A stretch of DNA of 19,195 nt from CAYNST01 sp964641175 (GCA_964641175.1 CAZXLJ010000063.1:1-19195); one strand, 5' to 3'. Positions 1-7,758 are shown, counted from the stretch's first letter. Made by a program: numbers and translations. Notes: generated by a model from the sequence alone, not told the origin.

Positions 1-233
1 GCAGCATCGAAGAAAGAGTTAAAAAAATTGTTGCCGAACAACTCGGTGTTAAAGAGGACGAGGTTAAAAACGAGGCGTCCTTTGTTGAAGATCTGGGTGC
101 TGACTCCCTTGATACCGTAGAGCTCGTCATGGCATTGGAAGAGGAGTTCGAAACCGAAATTCCTGATGAAGAAGCTGAAAAAATTACGACTGTGCAGCTG
201 GCGATCGATTACATTAACGAAAATCTGGCCTAG
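1..233 (+). CDS. acpP: Acyl carrier protein AcpP (5' end cut by window)
   Basis: Carries growing acyl chains on a 4'-phosphopantetheine arm for type II fatty acid synthesis in the cytoplasm. The readable frame begins at base 3 and gives 76 residues to the TAG stop. The family is about 78 residues, so only the start Met and about one residue are missing on the left. The sequence follows E. coli AcpP closely: the DSL phosphopantetheine site is present with its serine codon at 105-107 (Ser37 of the full protein), in the context EDLGADSLDTVELVMALEEE, followed by the acidic helix and the IPDEEAEKITTVQ segment. It lies just upstream of fabF, the usual arrangement. The terminator directly after it suggests a short, abundant acpP transcript with partial read-through. 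Identification is secure. Confidence 0.97.
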   Translation, partial: SIEERVKKIVAEQLGVKEDEVKNEASFVEDLGADSLDTVELVMALEEEFETEIPDEEAEKITTVQLAIDYINENLA

Positions 234-261
234 CCCCGCCTGTTGTTAGCAGTTCCTGTTG

Positions 262-299
262 AAGCCGTTACTATGTCAAATAGTACGGCTTTTATTTTA
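262..299 (+). terminator. Intrinsic terminator after acpP
   Basis: A 12-bp stem (AAGCCGTTACTAT at 262-274 pairing with ATAGTACGGCTT at about 280-292, one bulged T) closes on a short GTCAA loop. It is followed by a T-rich run, TTTTATTTT. It lies 28 bases after the acpP stop, as expected for a terminator separating abundant acpP mRNA from fabF. Confidence 0.85.
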
Positions 300-470
300 T
301 GCATCGCCCATGTGGTGTCCGGATTGGTGAGTCGCGTTAAGTCGTGAACCGCCTTCGGTGATCCGGCAGGCGATTGGTTGTCTGGCAAGAATTTAATTTT
401 ACGGAACCTTTGCTTCAAAGCGGCGGTAACAGCCGCTCGAACGTTTCTCATAATCTATCGGGAGAATCAC

Positions 471-1709
471 GTGCACCGCAAGAGAGTCGTAGTTACTGGC
501 ATGGGCATGGTCAGCCCCGTCGGTAACAGCGTAGATGAAGCTTGGCATTCCGTGGTCGCCGGAAAAAGCGGTGTTGCGCCCATAGATTCATTTGACGCAT
601 CAGCGTTTTCTACCCGTTTTAGCGCTTCAGTAAAAAATCTCGACCTCGCTCCTTACATGCCAGAAAAGGAGGCGCGAAAGATTGATGCCTTTATTCAGTT
701 CGGTATGGTTGCCGGGATCCAGGCATTTGAAGATTCCGGTCTGGTTGTCACTGAGCACAATGCGCATCGAATTGCCTGTTACATAGGCTCGGGAATAGGT
801 GGTCTCGGCTCAATAGAGTCCACCGCTTTGACGATCAAAGAAAGGGGCCCACGACGCGTATCACCATTTTTCGTTCCCGGTTCGATCATTAATATGATTG
901 CCGGCAATCTGTCTATCAAATACGGATTCAAGGGCGCCAATATAGCCGTCACCACGGCCTGTACGACCTCCACCCACTGTATCGGGTTGGCCACCAGGGA
1001 GATTTTGTCCGGATACGCGGATGTTGTGTTCTGCGGCGGCGCCGAAATGGCAACCACCCCGGTGGGAATGGGAGGTTTTGCTGCCGCGCGGGCGCTATCA
1101 ACCCGCAATGACGAGCCTCAGAAGGCCAGTCGCCCGTGGGACGTCGATCGGGACGGTTTTGTACTTGGTGATGGTGCCGGGGTGATGGTGCTCGAGGAAT
1201 ACGAGCATGCACGCGCCCGCGGTGCCCGCATTTATGCGGAGCTGATCGGATTCGGGGCGAGCGCGGATGCGTTCCATATGACATCACCGCCAGAACAGGG
1301 CGACGGAGCGGCGATGTCCATGATATCCGCACTGCGTGATGCGGGGATTTCCCCGGAAGATGTCCAATACATCAATGCTCACGGTACGTCGACCCCCGTG
1401 GGGGACCTGGCCGAATGCCGCGCTGTCAAAACAGTATTTGGCCAACATGTGGCGGACCTGGCAATCAGTTCTACAAAGTCCATGACCGGCCATTTGCTGG
1501 GTGCCGCGGGCGCCGTCGAAGCTATCTTTACTGTTTTGGCCATTCGCGATCAGCTGGCTCCGCCTACGATCAATCTCGATACCGCGGATGCGGAATGTGA
1601 TTTGAATTTTGTACCGCATAAAGTGCAATCTCTACCCGTAGAGGTGGCGATGAGCAACTCTTTTGGTTTCGGTGGAACCAACGGAACGCTGGTTTTCAGG
1701 AAGCTATAA
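471..1709 (+). CDS. fabF: 3-oxoacyl-ACP synthase II (KAS II) FabF
   Basis: Condensing enzyme of fatty acid elongation: decarboxylates malonyl-ACP and joins it to acyl-ACP. The 412-residue product (E. coli 413) has the KAS triad Cys164 (TTACTTSTH), His304 (NAHGTSTPVGD) and His341 (GHLLGAAGAVE), plus the C-terminal NSFGFGGTNG loop. The start is the GTG at 471, preceded by GGGAG at 460-464 and giving VHRKRVVVTG, which matches the family N-terminus. The frame stays open upstream to an ATG-like position near 378, but that extension has no family similarity. An inverted repeat, AGCGGC/GCCGCT, sits at 419-437 in the leader. The gene normally precedes pabC and mltG; here only a pabC relic follows. 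Identification is secure; the start is very likely. Confidence 0.96.
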   Translation: MHRKRVVVTGMGMVSPVGNSVDEAWHSVVAGKSGVAPIDSFDASAFSTRFSASVKNLDLAPYMPEKEARKIDAFIQFGMVAGIQAFEDSGLVVTEHNAHRIACYIGSGIGGLGSIESTALTIKERGPRRVSPFFVPGSIINMIAGNLSIKYGFKGANIAVTTACTTSTHCIGLATREILSGYADVVFCGGAEMATTPVGMGGFAAARALSTRNDEPQKASRPWDVDRDGFVLGDGAGVMVLEEYEHARARGARIYAELIGFGASADAFHMTSPPEQGDGAAMSMISALRDAGISPEDVQYINAHGTSTPVGDLAECRAVKTVFGQHVADLAISSTKSMTGHLLGAAGAVEAIFTVLAIRDQLAPPTINLDTADAECDLNFVPHKVQSLPVEVAMSNSFGFGGTNGTLVFRKL

Positions 1710-1780
1710 AAAAGACCCAGGTGAATAAGGCGGTCGTCAGGAGCAGGGAATGCACGCCATTTATCCGACTTCGAGAACGC

Positions 1781-2183
1781 ATGATGCTCGGCCCTATCGC
1801 TCAACGGACTGAGAGTGGACACGCAAAGGCACGCGCCGATCGCGGTGCGGTCTTCCGTGACAGTTTAGTCAAAACGATGTTCGGAACCGAATAATATTAT
1901 CCAGTTCATCAAGAATAACGACCTCTTGCCACTTCCAAATCGTTGCACACATGCGGTGTTGCGAGGGTTGACTTTGGAAGAGATTGTACCGACTATCGGA
2001 TGGGCAATCTCAGCGCGCACCGTCAGCCTTACAGAGGCTGACGGTGCCGGATTGTCAGGATGCAAGAGTGCGCTGGGGGTATGGCCCCTCGTCATGCTCG
2101 ACCAGCAAAGTTGGTCACTCAGGGCCGTTTCCCGACAAATCCAGATGGAACTGCGTGAGCGGCATGGTGCGGCCTATGTTTAA
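1781..2183 (+). pseudogene. pabC: Decayed relic of aminodeoxychorismate lyase (pabC)
   Basis: PabC is a PLP enzyme that makes p-aminobenzoate for folate, and it normally sits between fabF and mltG. Only fragments are readable here. From ATG 1781 one frame gives ADRGAVFRDSLVKTM before a TAA at 1892-1894, resembling the PabC N-terminal DRGxxFGDGLFET motif. A different frame, open from 1869 to the TAA at 2181-2183, gives NNIIQFIKNNDLLPLPNRC, AVLRGLTLEE, RTVSLTEADGA, SALGVWPL and VSRQIQMELRERHG. These line up in order with the PabC C-terminal third (SNLF..., TP.L..CGV.G..R, LSL.....ADEVF..NSLIGVWPV). The join near 1870-1894 skips about 135 codons of a protein of about 270 residues, including the PLP-lysine region. 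The relic still overlaps the mltG start, as intact pabC often does. The alignment is by eye against remembered family motifs. Confidence 0.75.
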
Positions 2184-3222
2184 AATGATACAAATGTTGG
2201 TTATCGCACTACTGATGTGCGTAATCGCCGCCGGGTTCGCCGCGGCGTATGCCTGGAACTGGATGCATTCAGAATTTCCAGTCGAACCGGGCAATCGGGT
2301 GATTATCATAGAGCGAGGTTCTGCCTTGCCTCGAGTAGCCAGGCAGCTGGAGGATCGAGGTCTCGTTAAATTCCCCGTGTTGTGGCGCTTATATGCAAGA
2401 TTTCTTGCCCCCGCGCCTGTCAAGGCGGGCGAGTACGAACTGGACGAATTTGTATCGCCTTACAGTCTCTTGGTCAAGTTCCAGTCGGGGAAGGTGATTA
2501 CCTACGGGGTCACTCTCGTTGAAGGACTGACCTTTGCCGATTTTGTGAAGACCCTTGCAAAAGCGCCGAAATTACAGGTTTTGTTGCCTCCAGACGATCT
2601 GGAAAGCCAGCTTCGCCTGCTCGAGTTGGATCTGTCGCACCCGGAGGGTTGGTTTTTCCCCGATACCTATCGCTATATAGCCGGAGAAACCGACGTATCC
2701 ATTTTGAAGCGTGCTCATGGGAAGATGCGGTCAACCCTGCAGCTCGAGTGGGAAGGGCGACAGCCGGGGCTGCCGTACCAGTCGCCAGAAGAAGCTCTCA
2801 TTATGGCTTCCATTATCGAGAAAGAAACAGGAGTTCCGTACGAAAGGGGCACCATTGCCGGAGTGTTCGTGAGGCGCCTGCAGCGAGGAATGCGACTGCA
2901 GACAGATCCAACGGTAATCTATGGGTTGGGGCTGGAATACCAGGGGAATATCACGCGTGCACATTTGCGCCGGGCGACTCCTTACAATACTTACGTGATC
3001 AAGGGTCTGCCCCCTACTCCTATCGCCATGCCCGGGTTGGCCGCAATTCGGGCTGCCATGCACCCGGAAGCCGGTGATGCGCTCTATTTCGTTGCGAAAG
3101 GGGATGGATCCCACCAGTTTTCGGCAACCATCGAGGAGCACAATGAGGCCGTGGCGAACTATCAAAAACGCAAGCGTGCGCCTGACTATCGTTCCGCGCC
3201 CGGTCCGGAAAGCCGACCATGA
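2164..3222 (+). CDS. mltG: Endolytic murein transglycosylase MltG (YceG-like)
   Basis: Inner-membrane lytic transglycosylase that cleaves nascent peptidoglycan strands and so sets glycan length. The 352-residue product (E. coli 340) has one N-terminal membrane segment (about residues 10-30) and then the YceG domain. The catalytic Glu219 lies in MASIIEKETGVPYER, followed by the conserved LQTDPTVIYGLG and YNTYVIKGLPPTPIAMPG blocks. ATG 2164 was chosen: it puts a short basic tail before the membrane helix and has a weak GAGCGG upstream. ATG 2176 is an alternative. The frame remains open further upstream, but that stretch is the pabC relic read in another frame. The stop overlaps the tmk start (ATGA at 3219-3222), so the two genes are probably translationally coupled. 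Confidence 0.93.
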   Translation: MVRPMFKMIQMLVIALLMCVIAAGFAAAYAWNWMHSEFPVEPGNRVIIIERGSALPRVARQLEDRGLVKFPVLWRLYARFLAPAPVKAGEYELDEFVSPYSLLVKFQSGKVITYGVTLVEGLTFADFVKTLAKAPKLQVLLPPDDLESQLRLLELDLSHPEGWFFPDTYRYIAGETDVSILKRAHGKMRSTLQLEWEGRQPGLPYQSPEEALIMASIIEKETGVPYERGTIAGVFVRRLQRGMRLQTDPTVIYGLGLEYQGNITRAHLRRATPYNTYVIKGLPPTPIAMPGLAAIRAAMHPEAGDALYFVAKGDGSHQFSATIEEHNEAVANYQKRKRAPDYRSAPGPESRP

Positions 3223-3881
3223 ATGAGGCCAAAACGTCTAACCCCGGATTCTTCATTACCCTCGAAGGTGTGGAAGGGGTGGGCAAAACTACGAATCTGG
3301 ACTTTATTGTTTCGTGGCTCCGCGAACGGGGTGTGGAGCCCCTTGTTACCCGGGAACCCGGAGGCACCCCTATGGCGGAGGAGCTGCGTAATTTCCTGTT
3401 GCAATCCCGCGCCGAACCCATGGATCCTCTCACTGAGCTTCTGGTGGTTTTCGCAGCCCGCGCGCAGCATTTCCGGACCAGAATCCTGCCTGCTTTACGG
3501 CAGGGCAAGTGGGTAGTGTGCGACCGTTTTACCGATGCGACTTATGCTTATCAGGGGGGTGGCCGTAATGTGGATACAACGGTGATCGCCACGCTCGAGC
3601 AGCTGGTCCAAGGGCCGCATCAGCCCGATAAAACGATCCTTCTCGATATGGATGTGAGCGCTGGACTGGAACGCGCCAGGCAACGATCAGAATCAGATCG
3701 CTTCGAGTCTGAAGATCTACCATTTTTCCACGCGGTGCGCGCTGCATATTTGCGTCGTGTAGAGCAGGAGCCGCATCGCTTTGCGGTGATCGACGCGGGG
3801 CGACCGCTCAATCAAGTGCAGGAAGAACTGGGAAAAGTACTGGGGGGGCTACTGGAGCAATCCGGGCGCTTGCGGACGTGA
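3219..3881 (+). CDS. tmk: Thymidylate kinase
   Basis: Phosphorylates dTMP to dTDP with ATP, an essential step to dTTP. The 220-residue protein (E. coli 213) has the P-loop GVEGVGKTT (residues 17-25), the dTMP-binding block TREPGGTPMAEELR, the DRF motif in VVCDRFTDATYAYQGGGR, and a lid-like segment around ERARQRSESDRFE. It begins at the ATG overlapping the mltG stop, so the context fixes the start. In relatives holB follows directly. Here the stop is only 6 bp from the stop of a convergent rluA gene, so tmk is the end of this transcript segment unless RNA polymerase reads antisense through rluA. Confidence 0.96.
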   Translation: MNEAKTSNPGFFITLEGVEGVGKTTNLDFIVSWLRERGVEPLVTREPGGTPMAEELRNFLLQSRAEPMDPLTELLVVFAARAQHFRTRILPALRQGKWVVCDRFTDATYAYQGGGRNVDTTVIATLEQLVQGPHQPDKTILLDMDVSAGLERARQRSESDRFESEDLPFFHAVRAAYLRRVEQEPHRFAVIDAGRPLNQVQEELGKVLGGLLEQSGRLRT

Positions 3882-3887
3882 AGCTCT

Positions 3888-4508
3888 TCAGTTTAGAGCA
3901 AATGGCACCTCGCTGACGCACTCCATTCTTTGAAGGGTTATGGGATGCTCAAAGTTCAGGGATGTCGCATGGAGTTTCAGTCGAGCTTCCTCCGGGGCTC
4001 CACCGTAAAAACAGTCGCCTTCGATGGGATGGCCTATCGCCAGGCAATGGACGCGCAGTTGATGCGAACGACCGGTGAGAGGGTGCAGCATCAGTGAAGT
4101 TGTAGTGCGGGTACGGAAAACGACCTGATATCGGGTCAGCGCCGATTTGCCATGCAGCCAGTTGACGTGCTGCCTGGGGCGATTGGGCCAGTCACAAGCC
4201 AGGGGCAGACTGATTTCACCACAGTCAGCAGCCACCACACCCGTTACGACGGCATGGTAGGTCTTTTTCACCGAACGAAACTCGAACTGTGCTGAAAGAG
4301 ACTTTTGTGCTTGGTGATTCAGCGCGAAAACCATCAACCCCGATGTAGCCATGTCCAGTCGGTGGACGAGCCGAATATGGGGGAACTGGACGCGCAAAAC
4401 GTCAAGCACGTTCGATTGAGCGAATTTTCCTGGCACTGAAAGCAGGCCGGCCGGCTTGTCGACGACCAGGCAGTGCAAATCTGCATAGATTATATTAATT
4501 TCTTCCAT
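3888..4508 (-). CDS. rluA: RluA-family 23S rRNA/tRNA pseudouridine synthase
   Basis: Isomerises specific uridines to pseudouridine. E. coli RluA acts on 23S rRNA U746 and on U32 of several tRNAs. The 206-residue product lacks an S4 domain and resembles E. coli RluA (219): DKPAGLLSVPGK, then the catalytic HRLDMATSG with Asp52, CDWPNRPRQ, and KPITGRSHQLRVH-like LTGRSHQLRVHCLAIGHP. It begins with ATG at 4508 (minus strand), with only a weak ribosome site. It is convergent with tmk (6 bp between stops) and divergent from holB (79 bp between starts). It therefore sits inside a gene order that is contiguous tmk-holB in Pseudomonas and E. coli. The precise RNA target is inferred from family resemblance. 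Confidence 0.9.
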   Translation of the reverse strand: MEEINIIYADLHCLVVDKPAGLLSVPGKFAQSNVLDVLRVQFPHIRLVHRLDMATSGLMVFALNHQAQKSLSAQFEFRSVKKTYHAVVTGVVAADCGEISLPLACDWPNRPRQHVNWLHGKSALTRYQVVFRTRTTTSLMLHPLTGRSHQLRVHCLAIGHPIEGDCFYGGAPEEARLKLHATSLNFEHPITLQRMECVSEVPFALN

Positions 4509-4587
4509 TTCAGTGCGAGTATCCGCCAGCGGGCCGAGGCCGGCGGATTATACCCTCGTAATCCATTCATTGTTTATGGGGAAACCA

Positions 4588-5601
4588 ATGTCGCAAGACA
4601 CCCGTTTATTCGCCCAACCGCCTTTTCCATGGCTTGTAGATGCGTGGAATCAACTGACTTCTTCGGTGGATGAGTCCAGGCTGCCCCATGCGGTGTTGAT
4701 AACCGGTCCGGGTGATGTGGGAGAAGAGGAGCTGGCATTCGCGGCGTGTCAATATCTTCTCTGCACCAGCGCATCCGGGGCGAGCTCGTGCGGGCACTGT
4801 AAGTCCTGTGCATTGCTTCAATCCGGCGGCCACCCCGATTTTCATCAGATCCAGCCTGAGGAAGGGGGTAAAGCAATCAAGATTGATCAGATCCGCAGAA
4901 TTACACAGGTAGCGGCGGCAACCTCCCAACAGGGGGGACCCAAGGTGGTGCTGATCACCCCGGCGGAGCAAATGAACCGCAATGCGGCCAACGCACTTTT
5001 GAAGGCACTGGAGGAGCCGGGTGTAAATTGCTACTTCTTTCTGGTCACGACCCAGGCAGCTCGTATTTTGCCTACCATCAGAAGCCGTTGTTTACACTTC
5101 CCCCTCTCCGTGCCGAGCCAGCGCGAGGCCGGCGCTTGGCTCGCTCAGCAGAATGTTGAGAACCACGTGTTGTGGCTGAAGCAGACTCGGGGGCGCCCGT
5201 TGCGGGTCATTAAATGGCGGGAAGCTGGCTTATTTGAGAAAAGGAAAGCACTTCATGGTGCGGTAGATCGCCTGCTGAAGGATGAAACGGGCGAGATTGA
5301 TTTTGCTCGGTTCGTGGCAGGAATGGAGGTTGGCTGGGTTCTCGACGAACTTCTTGAGCTTATGGCAAACACGATCAGGCAGCGCGTGGCGAGGGACGAA
5401 GCCGTGGACCGGCCAGGCGCGTTTGCATCCTGTGATGAGGTTGGGTTGCACGCTCTGTATCAAGCATTGCTGCAACGAAAACTTGGTTTGCAGCGAGGAA
5501 CAAACCTTAATCCAGACATATTCCTCGCAGATCTGGCTGTCGGAATAGTGGAGGCGGCCCATGCGCCCACGGTTCGCCGGCCAGAGTCGACCGGATGGTG
5601 A
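4588..5601 (+). CDS. holB: DNA polymerase III subunit delta'
   Basis: Clamp-loader subunit that, with delta and tau/gamma, opens the beta sliding clamp. The 337-residue product (E. coli 334) has the delta' features: a degenerate P-loop without the lysine (ITGPGDVGEEEL, about residues 38-49), a four-cysteine zinc site (Cys59, Cys68, Cys71, Cys74), the MNRNAANALLKALEEPG block and the SRC motif in PTIRSRC. ATG 4588 is chosen because GGGGA lies at 4578-4582 and MSQDTRLFAQPPFPW matches a normal N-terminus. The frame also runs open upstream to 4513 without support. Its promoter probably lies in the 79-bp gap shared with the divergent rluA, because the usual upstream tmk is cut off from it. Confidence 0.93.
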   Translation: MSQDTRLFAQPPFPWLVDAWNQLTSSVDESRLPHAVLITGPGDVGEEELAFAACQYLLCTSASGASSCGHCKSCALLQSGGHPDFHQIQPEEGGKAIKIDQIRRITQVAAATSQQGGPKVVLITPAEQMNRNAANALLKALEEPGVNCYFFLVTTQAARILPTIRSRCLHFPLSVPSQREAGAWLAQQNVENHVLWLKQTRGRPLRVIKWREAGLFEKRKALHGAVDRLLKDETGEIDFARFVAGMEVGWVLDELLELMANTIRQRVARDEAVDRPGAFASCDEVGLHALYQALLQRKLGLQRGTNLNPDIFLADLAVGIVEAAHAPTVRRPESTGW

Positions 5602-5729
5602 ATCTGCCGCCTCGTCGGAACTGCGGGGAAGCGGACGCAACCTCCAGCAGCAGATCCCGTCCCTTCCAATTTTTGAAAAATCCACAGGTTGGAACCATAC
5701 TAGTCTCAGGTTAAATCTATTGCTGCTTG

Positions 5730-5747
5730 CCGGAAGGAACGTTCCGG
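5730..5747. repeat. Short inverted repeat in the holB-pilZ gap
   Basis: CCGGAA (5730-5735) and TTCCGG (5742-5747) flank GGAACG, and the centre GGAACGTTCC is itself a palindrome. There is no T run after it, so it is a weak terminator candidate. It could instead be a protein-binding site upstream of pilZ. The rest of the 190-bp gap shows nothing else recognisable. Confidence 0.4.
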
Positions 5748-5792
5748 AACTGCGCTGGTAGATGAGCGGATATCTTTGGAATCGGAGCTACG

Positions 5793-6146
5793 ATGATGCA
5801 GGGTCTTGGGGGAGCGCGTAATGGAATTTTGTCTCTCACCATTCGGGACAAGGCGGTGCTGTACGCCGCTTATATGCCGTTCATACAGAATGGCGGGCTT
5901 TTTATCCCGACCAACAAGTCTTACCACCTCGGGGATGAAGTATTCATGCTCCTCAATCTCATGGACGAGCCGGAAAAGATACCGGTAGCTGGCAAAGTCG
6001 TCTGGATCACCCCAAAAGGCGCCCAGGGAAATCGGGCTGCAGGCATTGGGGTCCAGTTCAGCGGTGAAGATGATTCCGCCTCCAAAAAGATCGAAACCTA
6101 TCTGGCCGGATCACTGGAGTCAGACCGGCCCACCCACACAATGTAA
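5793..6146 (+). CDS. pilZ: Type IV pilus assembly protein PilZ
   Basis: Cytoplasmic protein required for type IV pilus biogenesis and twitching; in Pseudomonas and Xanthomonas it works with the PilB ATPase and FimX. The 117-residue product is nearly the same as remembered P. aeruginosa PilZ (118): GARNGILSLTI, LYAAYMPFIQNGGLFIPTNK, LGDEVFMLL, DEPEKIPVAGKVVWITPKG and the C-terminal SDRPTHTM. Like that protein it lacks the RxxxR and D/NxSxxG c-di-GMP motifs of typical PilZ domains, so direct c-di-GMP binding is not expected. Two ATGs lie side by side at 5793 and 5796, with GGAG at 5784-5787. The position between holB and a tatD gene is the usual one in pseudomonads. Confidence 0.97.
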   Translation: MMQGLGGARNGILSLTIRDKAVLYAAYMPFIQNGGLFIPTNKSYHLGDEVFMLLNLMDEPEKIPVAGKVVWITPKGAQGNRAAGIGVQFSGEDDSASKKIETYLAGSLESDRPTHTM

Positions 6147-6208
6147 CCCCGACATCATAGAAACCTTCTTACAATCGGGGTAAGCTTGCCGGTTTTGAGG
6201 GTTTGTAA

Positions 6209-6997
6209 ATGCTTGTCGATTCCCATTGCCATCTGGATCGCCTTAAGCTGGATCAATGCGGAGGTTCCGTAGCGGCCGCCGTCGCGGCGGCCAGGGAAGC
6301 GGGTGTCAGCCACTTTCTATGCGTCTGCATCAGTGCAGCAAACAAGGACTCTGTTCTTGATATCGCCAGTTCGGATCCATCCATCTTCGCTTCGGTAGGC
6401 GTTCATCCGTCGGATGTGACCGATACTGTAATGGTGGAAGATGAACTGGTTGCCTGGGCAGATCATTCCAAAGTGGTGGCGATCGGCGAAACGGGGCTGG
6501 ATTATCACTACAGCAAAGACACTGCGGATGCGCAGGTGGCTAGTTTTGCGGCGCACTTGCGAGCGGGAGCAAAGCTGGACCTGCCGGTTATTGTGCATTC
6601 GCGCGCCGCACAACAGGACACCCTCACCTGTATCAAAGAGTATGGCAGTCAGCGATCCGCCGGGGTGATGCATTGTTTCACAGAATCTTGGGAAATGGCT
6701 AAGGCCGCCCTTGATCTGGATTATTATATTTCCCTTTCAGGAATCGTTACTTTCAAAAATGCGGACGAATTGCGGGATGTGGCCCGAAAGGTCCCATTAG
6801 AGAGGTTATTGGTTGAGACCGATTCACCATACCTTGCCCCGGTTCCTCACCGTGGGCGTTCAAACGAACCCAAATTTGTGGTAGATGTGGCTAAATCCAT
6901 TGCCGACCTCAGAGGTATCAATTACGAAGAACTCGCCGAAAAAACGTCTGAGAATTTTTTCAGACTTTTTAAACGCGCTGTTCGGGAGGATCGTTGA
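6209..6997 (+). CDS. ycfH: TatD-family metal-dependent hydrolase (YcfH-like)
   Basis: TIM-barrel hydrolase of the TatD family; characterised members are metal-dependent DNases or D-aminoacyl-tRNA-type hydrolases, and the role of YcfH itself is not settled. The 262-residue protein has the metal ligands expected: His6 and His8 (DSHCHLD), Glu94 (IGETGLDYHY), His130 (VIVHSR), His155 (MHCF) and Asp205 (VETDSPYLAPVPHRG). ATG 6209 follows GAGGG at about 6197. A long-loop inverted repeat, ACCCCGA/TCGGGGT, lies at 6146-6181 just before it. In E. coli and Pseudomonas a tatD-like gene likewise closes the holB operon. Its stop is 9 bp from the convergent PAP2 gene with no terminator between. Confidence 0.93.
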   Translation: MLVDSHCHLDRLKLDQCGGSVAAAVAAAREAGVSHFLCVCISAANKDSVLDIASSDPSIFASVGVHPSDVTDTVMVEDELVAWADHSKVVAIGETGLDYHYSKDTADAQVASFAAHLRAGAKLDLPVIVHSRAAQQDTLTCIKEYGSQRSAGVMHCFTESWEMAKAALDLDYYISLSGIVTFKNADELRDVARKVPLERLLVETDSPYLAPVPHRGRSNEPKFVVDVAKSIADLRGINYEELAEKTSENFFRLFKRAVREDR

Positions 6998-7006
6998 CGG
7001 GGTAGT

Positions 7007-7528
7007 TCAGATCGGCGGAACCAGAGCGATCAGCGCAACGGCAATACAGTAACCCAGACCTCCACCGGCCATGACATCACTGGGGAAATGAACTCCTAGT
7101 ATTACCCGCGCCATGCCCACCGATATCGCCCACGGGTACAGAAACCAGGCGGCCCAAGGAAATGCAAAGGAAAAAGTGCAAGCTACGAAAAATGCCGCCG
7201 ATGTATGGCCGGACGGGAAACTGAACTGGTCCGTAGGCTCAATAACACTGCAGAATCCGGGGATGGCAGCTGGAGGTCGATTGCGTTTGAATAATCCTTT
7301 GAAAATGAAGTAACAGGCGCGCTCAACTGAAAACCCTAATGCGAGCAAGGTGACCAGATGCCAGTTCTGCGCTGCCAGAAATCCCAGGCCCGCAATGACA
7401 TAGAAGGGGCCATCAGCGCTAAATGAAGTTGCTCGCGCGACCAGTACGGCGAACTCCCGGTTCTTTCGCTTCAGACACCATTCAAATGCCGCCACGTCGA
7501 TGTTATGAATGGCTTGCAAAAGGCGCAT
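7007..7528 (-). CDS. PAP2-family membrane phosphatase
   Basis: Integral membrane phosphatase of the PAP2 superfamily (undecaprenyl-PP, phosphatidic acid or PGP phosphatase types). The 173-residue product has all three acid-phosphatase motifs: KX6RP (Lys77 to Arg84-Pro85), PSGH at 105-108, and RX5HX3D (Arg141, His147, Asp151, with Ala in place of the usual preceding Ser). Several hydrophobic segments (about 42-65, 66-76, 112-135, 136-150, 156-172) support membrane insertion. The start at 7528 was chosen over an ATG 14 codons upstream because CCGGAGG sits 7 bases before it. The substrate cannot be read from sequence. It is convergent with the tatD gene and divergent from the dUTPase gene. Confidence 0.87.
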   Translation of the reverse strand: MRLLQAIHNIDVAAFEWCLKRKNREFAVLVARATSFSADGPFYVIAGLGFLAAQNWHLVTLLALGFSVERACYFIFKGLFKRNRPPAAIPGFCSVIEPTDQFSFPSGHTSAAFFVACTFSFAFPWAAWFLYPWAISVGMARVILGVHFPSDVMAGGGLGYCIAVALIALVPPI

Positions 7529-7603
7529 GCTAAAATCCTCCGGACTCAATCGAACCTGTCGCAGGAGCATGAATATTTGACGATTCGGTTACATCAGGTT
7601 TGT

Positions 7604-7632
7604 CTGACATCGGTCCTTTGAAACGCTATCAG
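7604..7632 (+). promoter_or_regulatory. Possible sigma70 promoter upstream of the dUTPase leader
   Basis: CTGACA (7604-7609), a 17-base spacer and TATCAG (7627-7632) match the consensus at 5/6 and 4/6 positions. Initiation would fall near 7639, about 120 bases before the dUTPase start and upstream of the hairpin at 7695-7729. The weak -10 keeps confidence low. Confidence 0.35.
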
Positions 7633-7694
7633 GGTGCTCGAGATCCGCACCGACGCGTTATTGTTGAGAAGTCGGAGTCGCAAGCCGTTACGGA

Positions 7695-7729
7695 CCAGGA
7701 AGGCGCGTCTGCCCGCCTTCTGGCTTTTT
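7695..7729 (+). terminator. Terminator-like hairpin in the dUTPase leader
   Basis: CCAG(G)AAGGCG at 7695-7705 pairs with CGCCTTCTGG at 7714-7723, giving 10 bp with one bulged G and an 8-base loop. CTTTTTATC follows, with five T at 7725-7729. It looks like an intrinsic terminator on the plus strand, yet it lies only 30 bases before the start of the downstream gene and has no plus-strand gene immediately upstream. An attenuator, or the 3' end of a short transcript, fits better than a plain operon terminator. Confidence 0.6.
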
Positions 7730-7758
7730 ATCATCCAACGACACAGGTTACAAGTTCC

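Noticed and set aside
419..437. Inverted repeat AGCGGC/GCCGCT in the fabF leader
   Set aside because: Only 6 bp with no T run; too short to claim a regulatory role.
378..470. Longer FabF reading from 378
   Set aside because: The extra 31 codons have no family likeness, and the GTG at 471 has a good ribosome site and the known N-terminus.
6146..6181. ACCCCGA/TCGGGGT repeat between pilZ and the tatD gene
   Set aside because: A 7-bp stem with a loop of more than 20 bases and no T run; likely chance or a very weak terminator.
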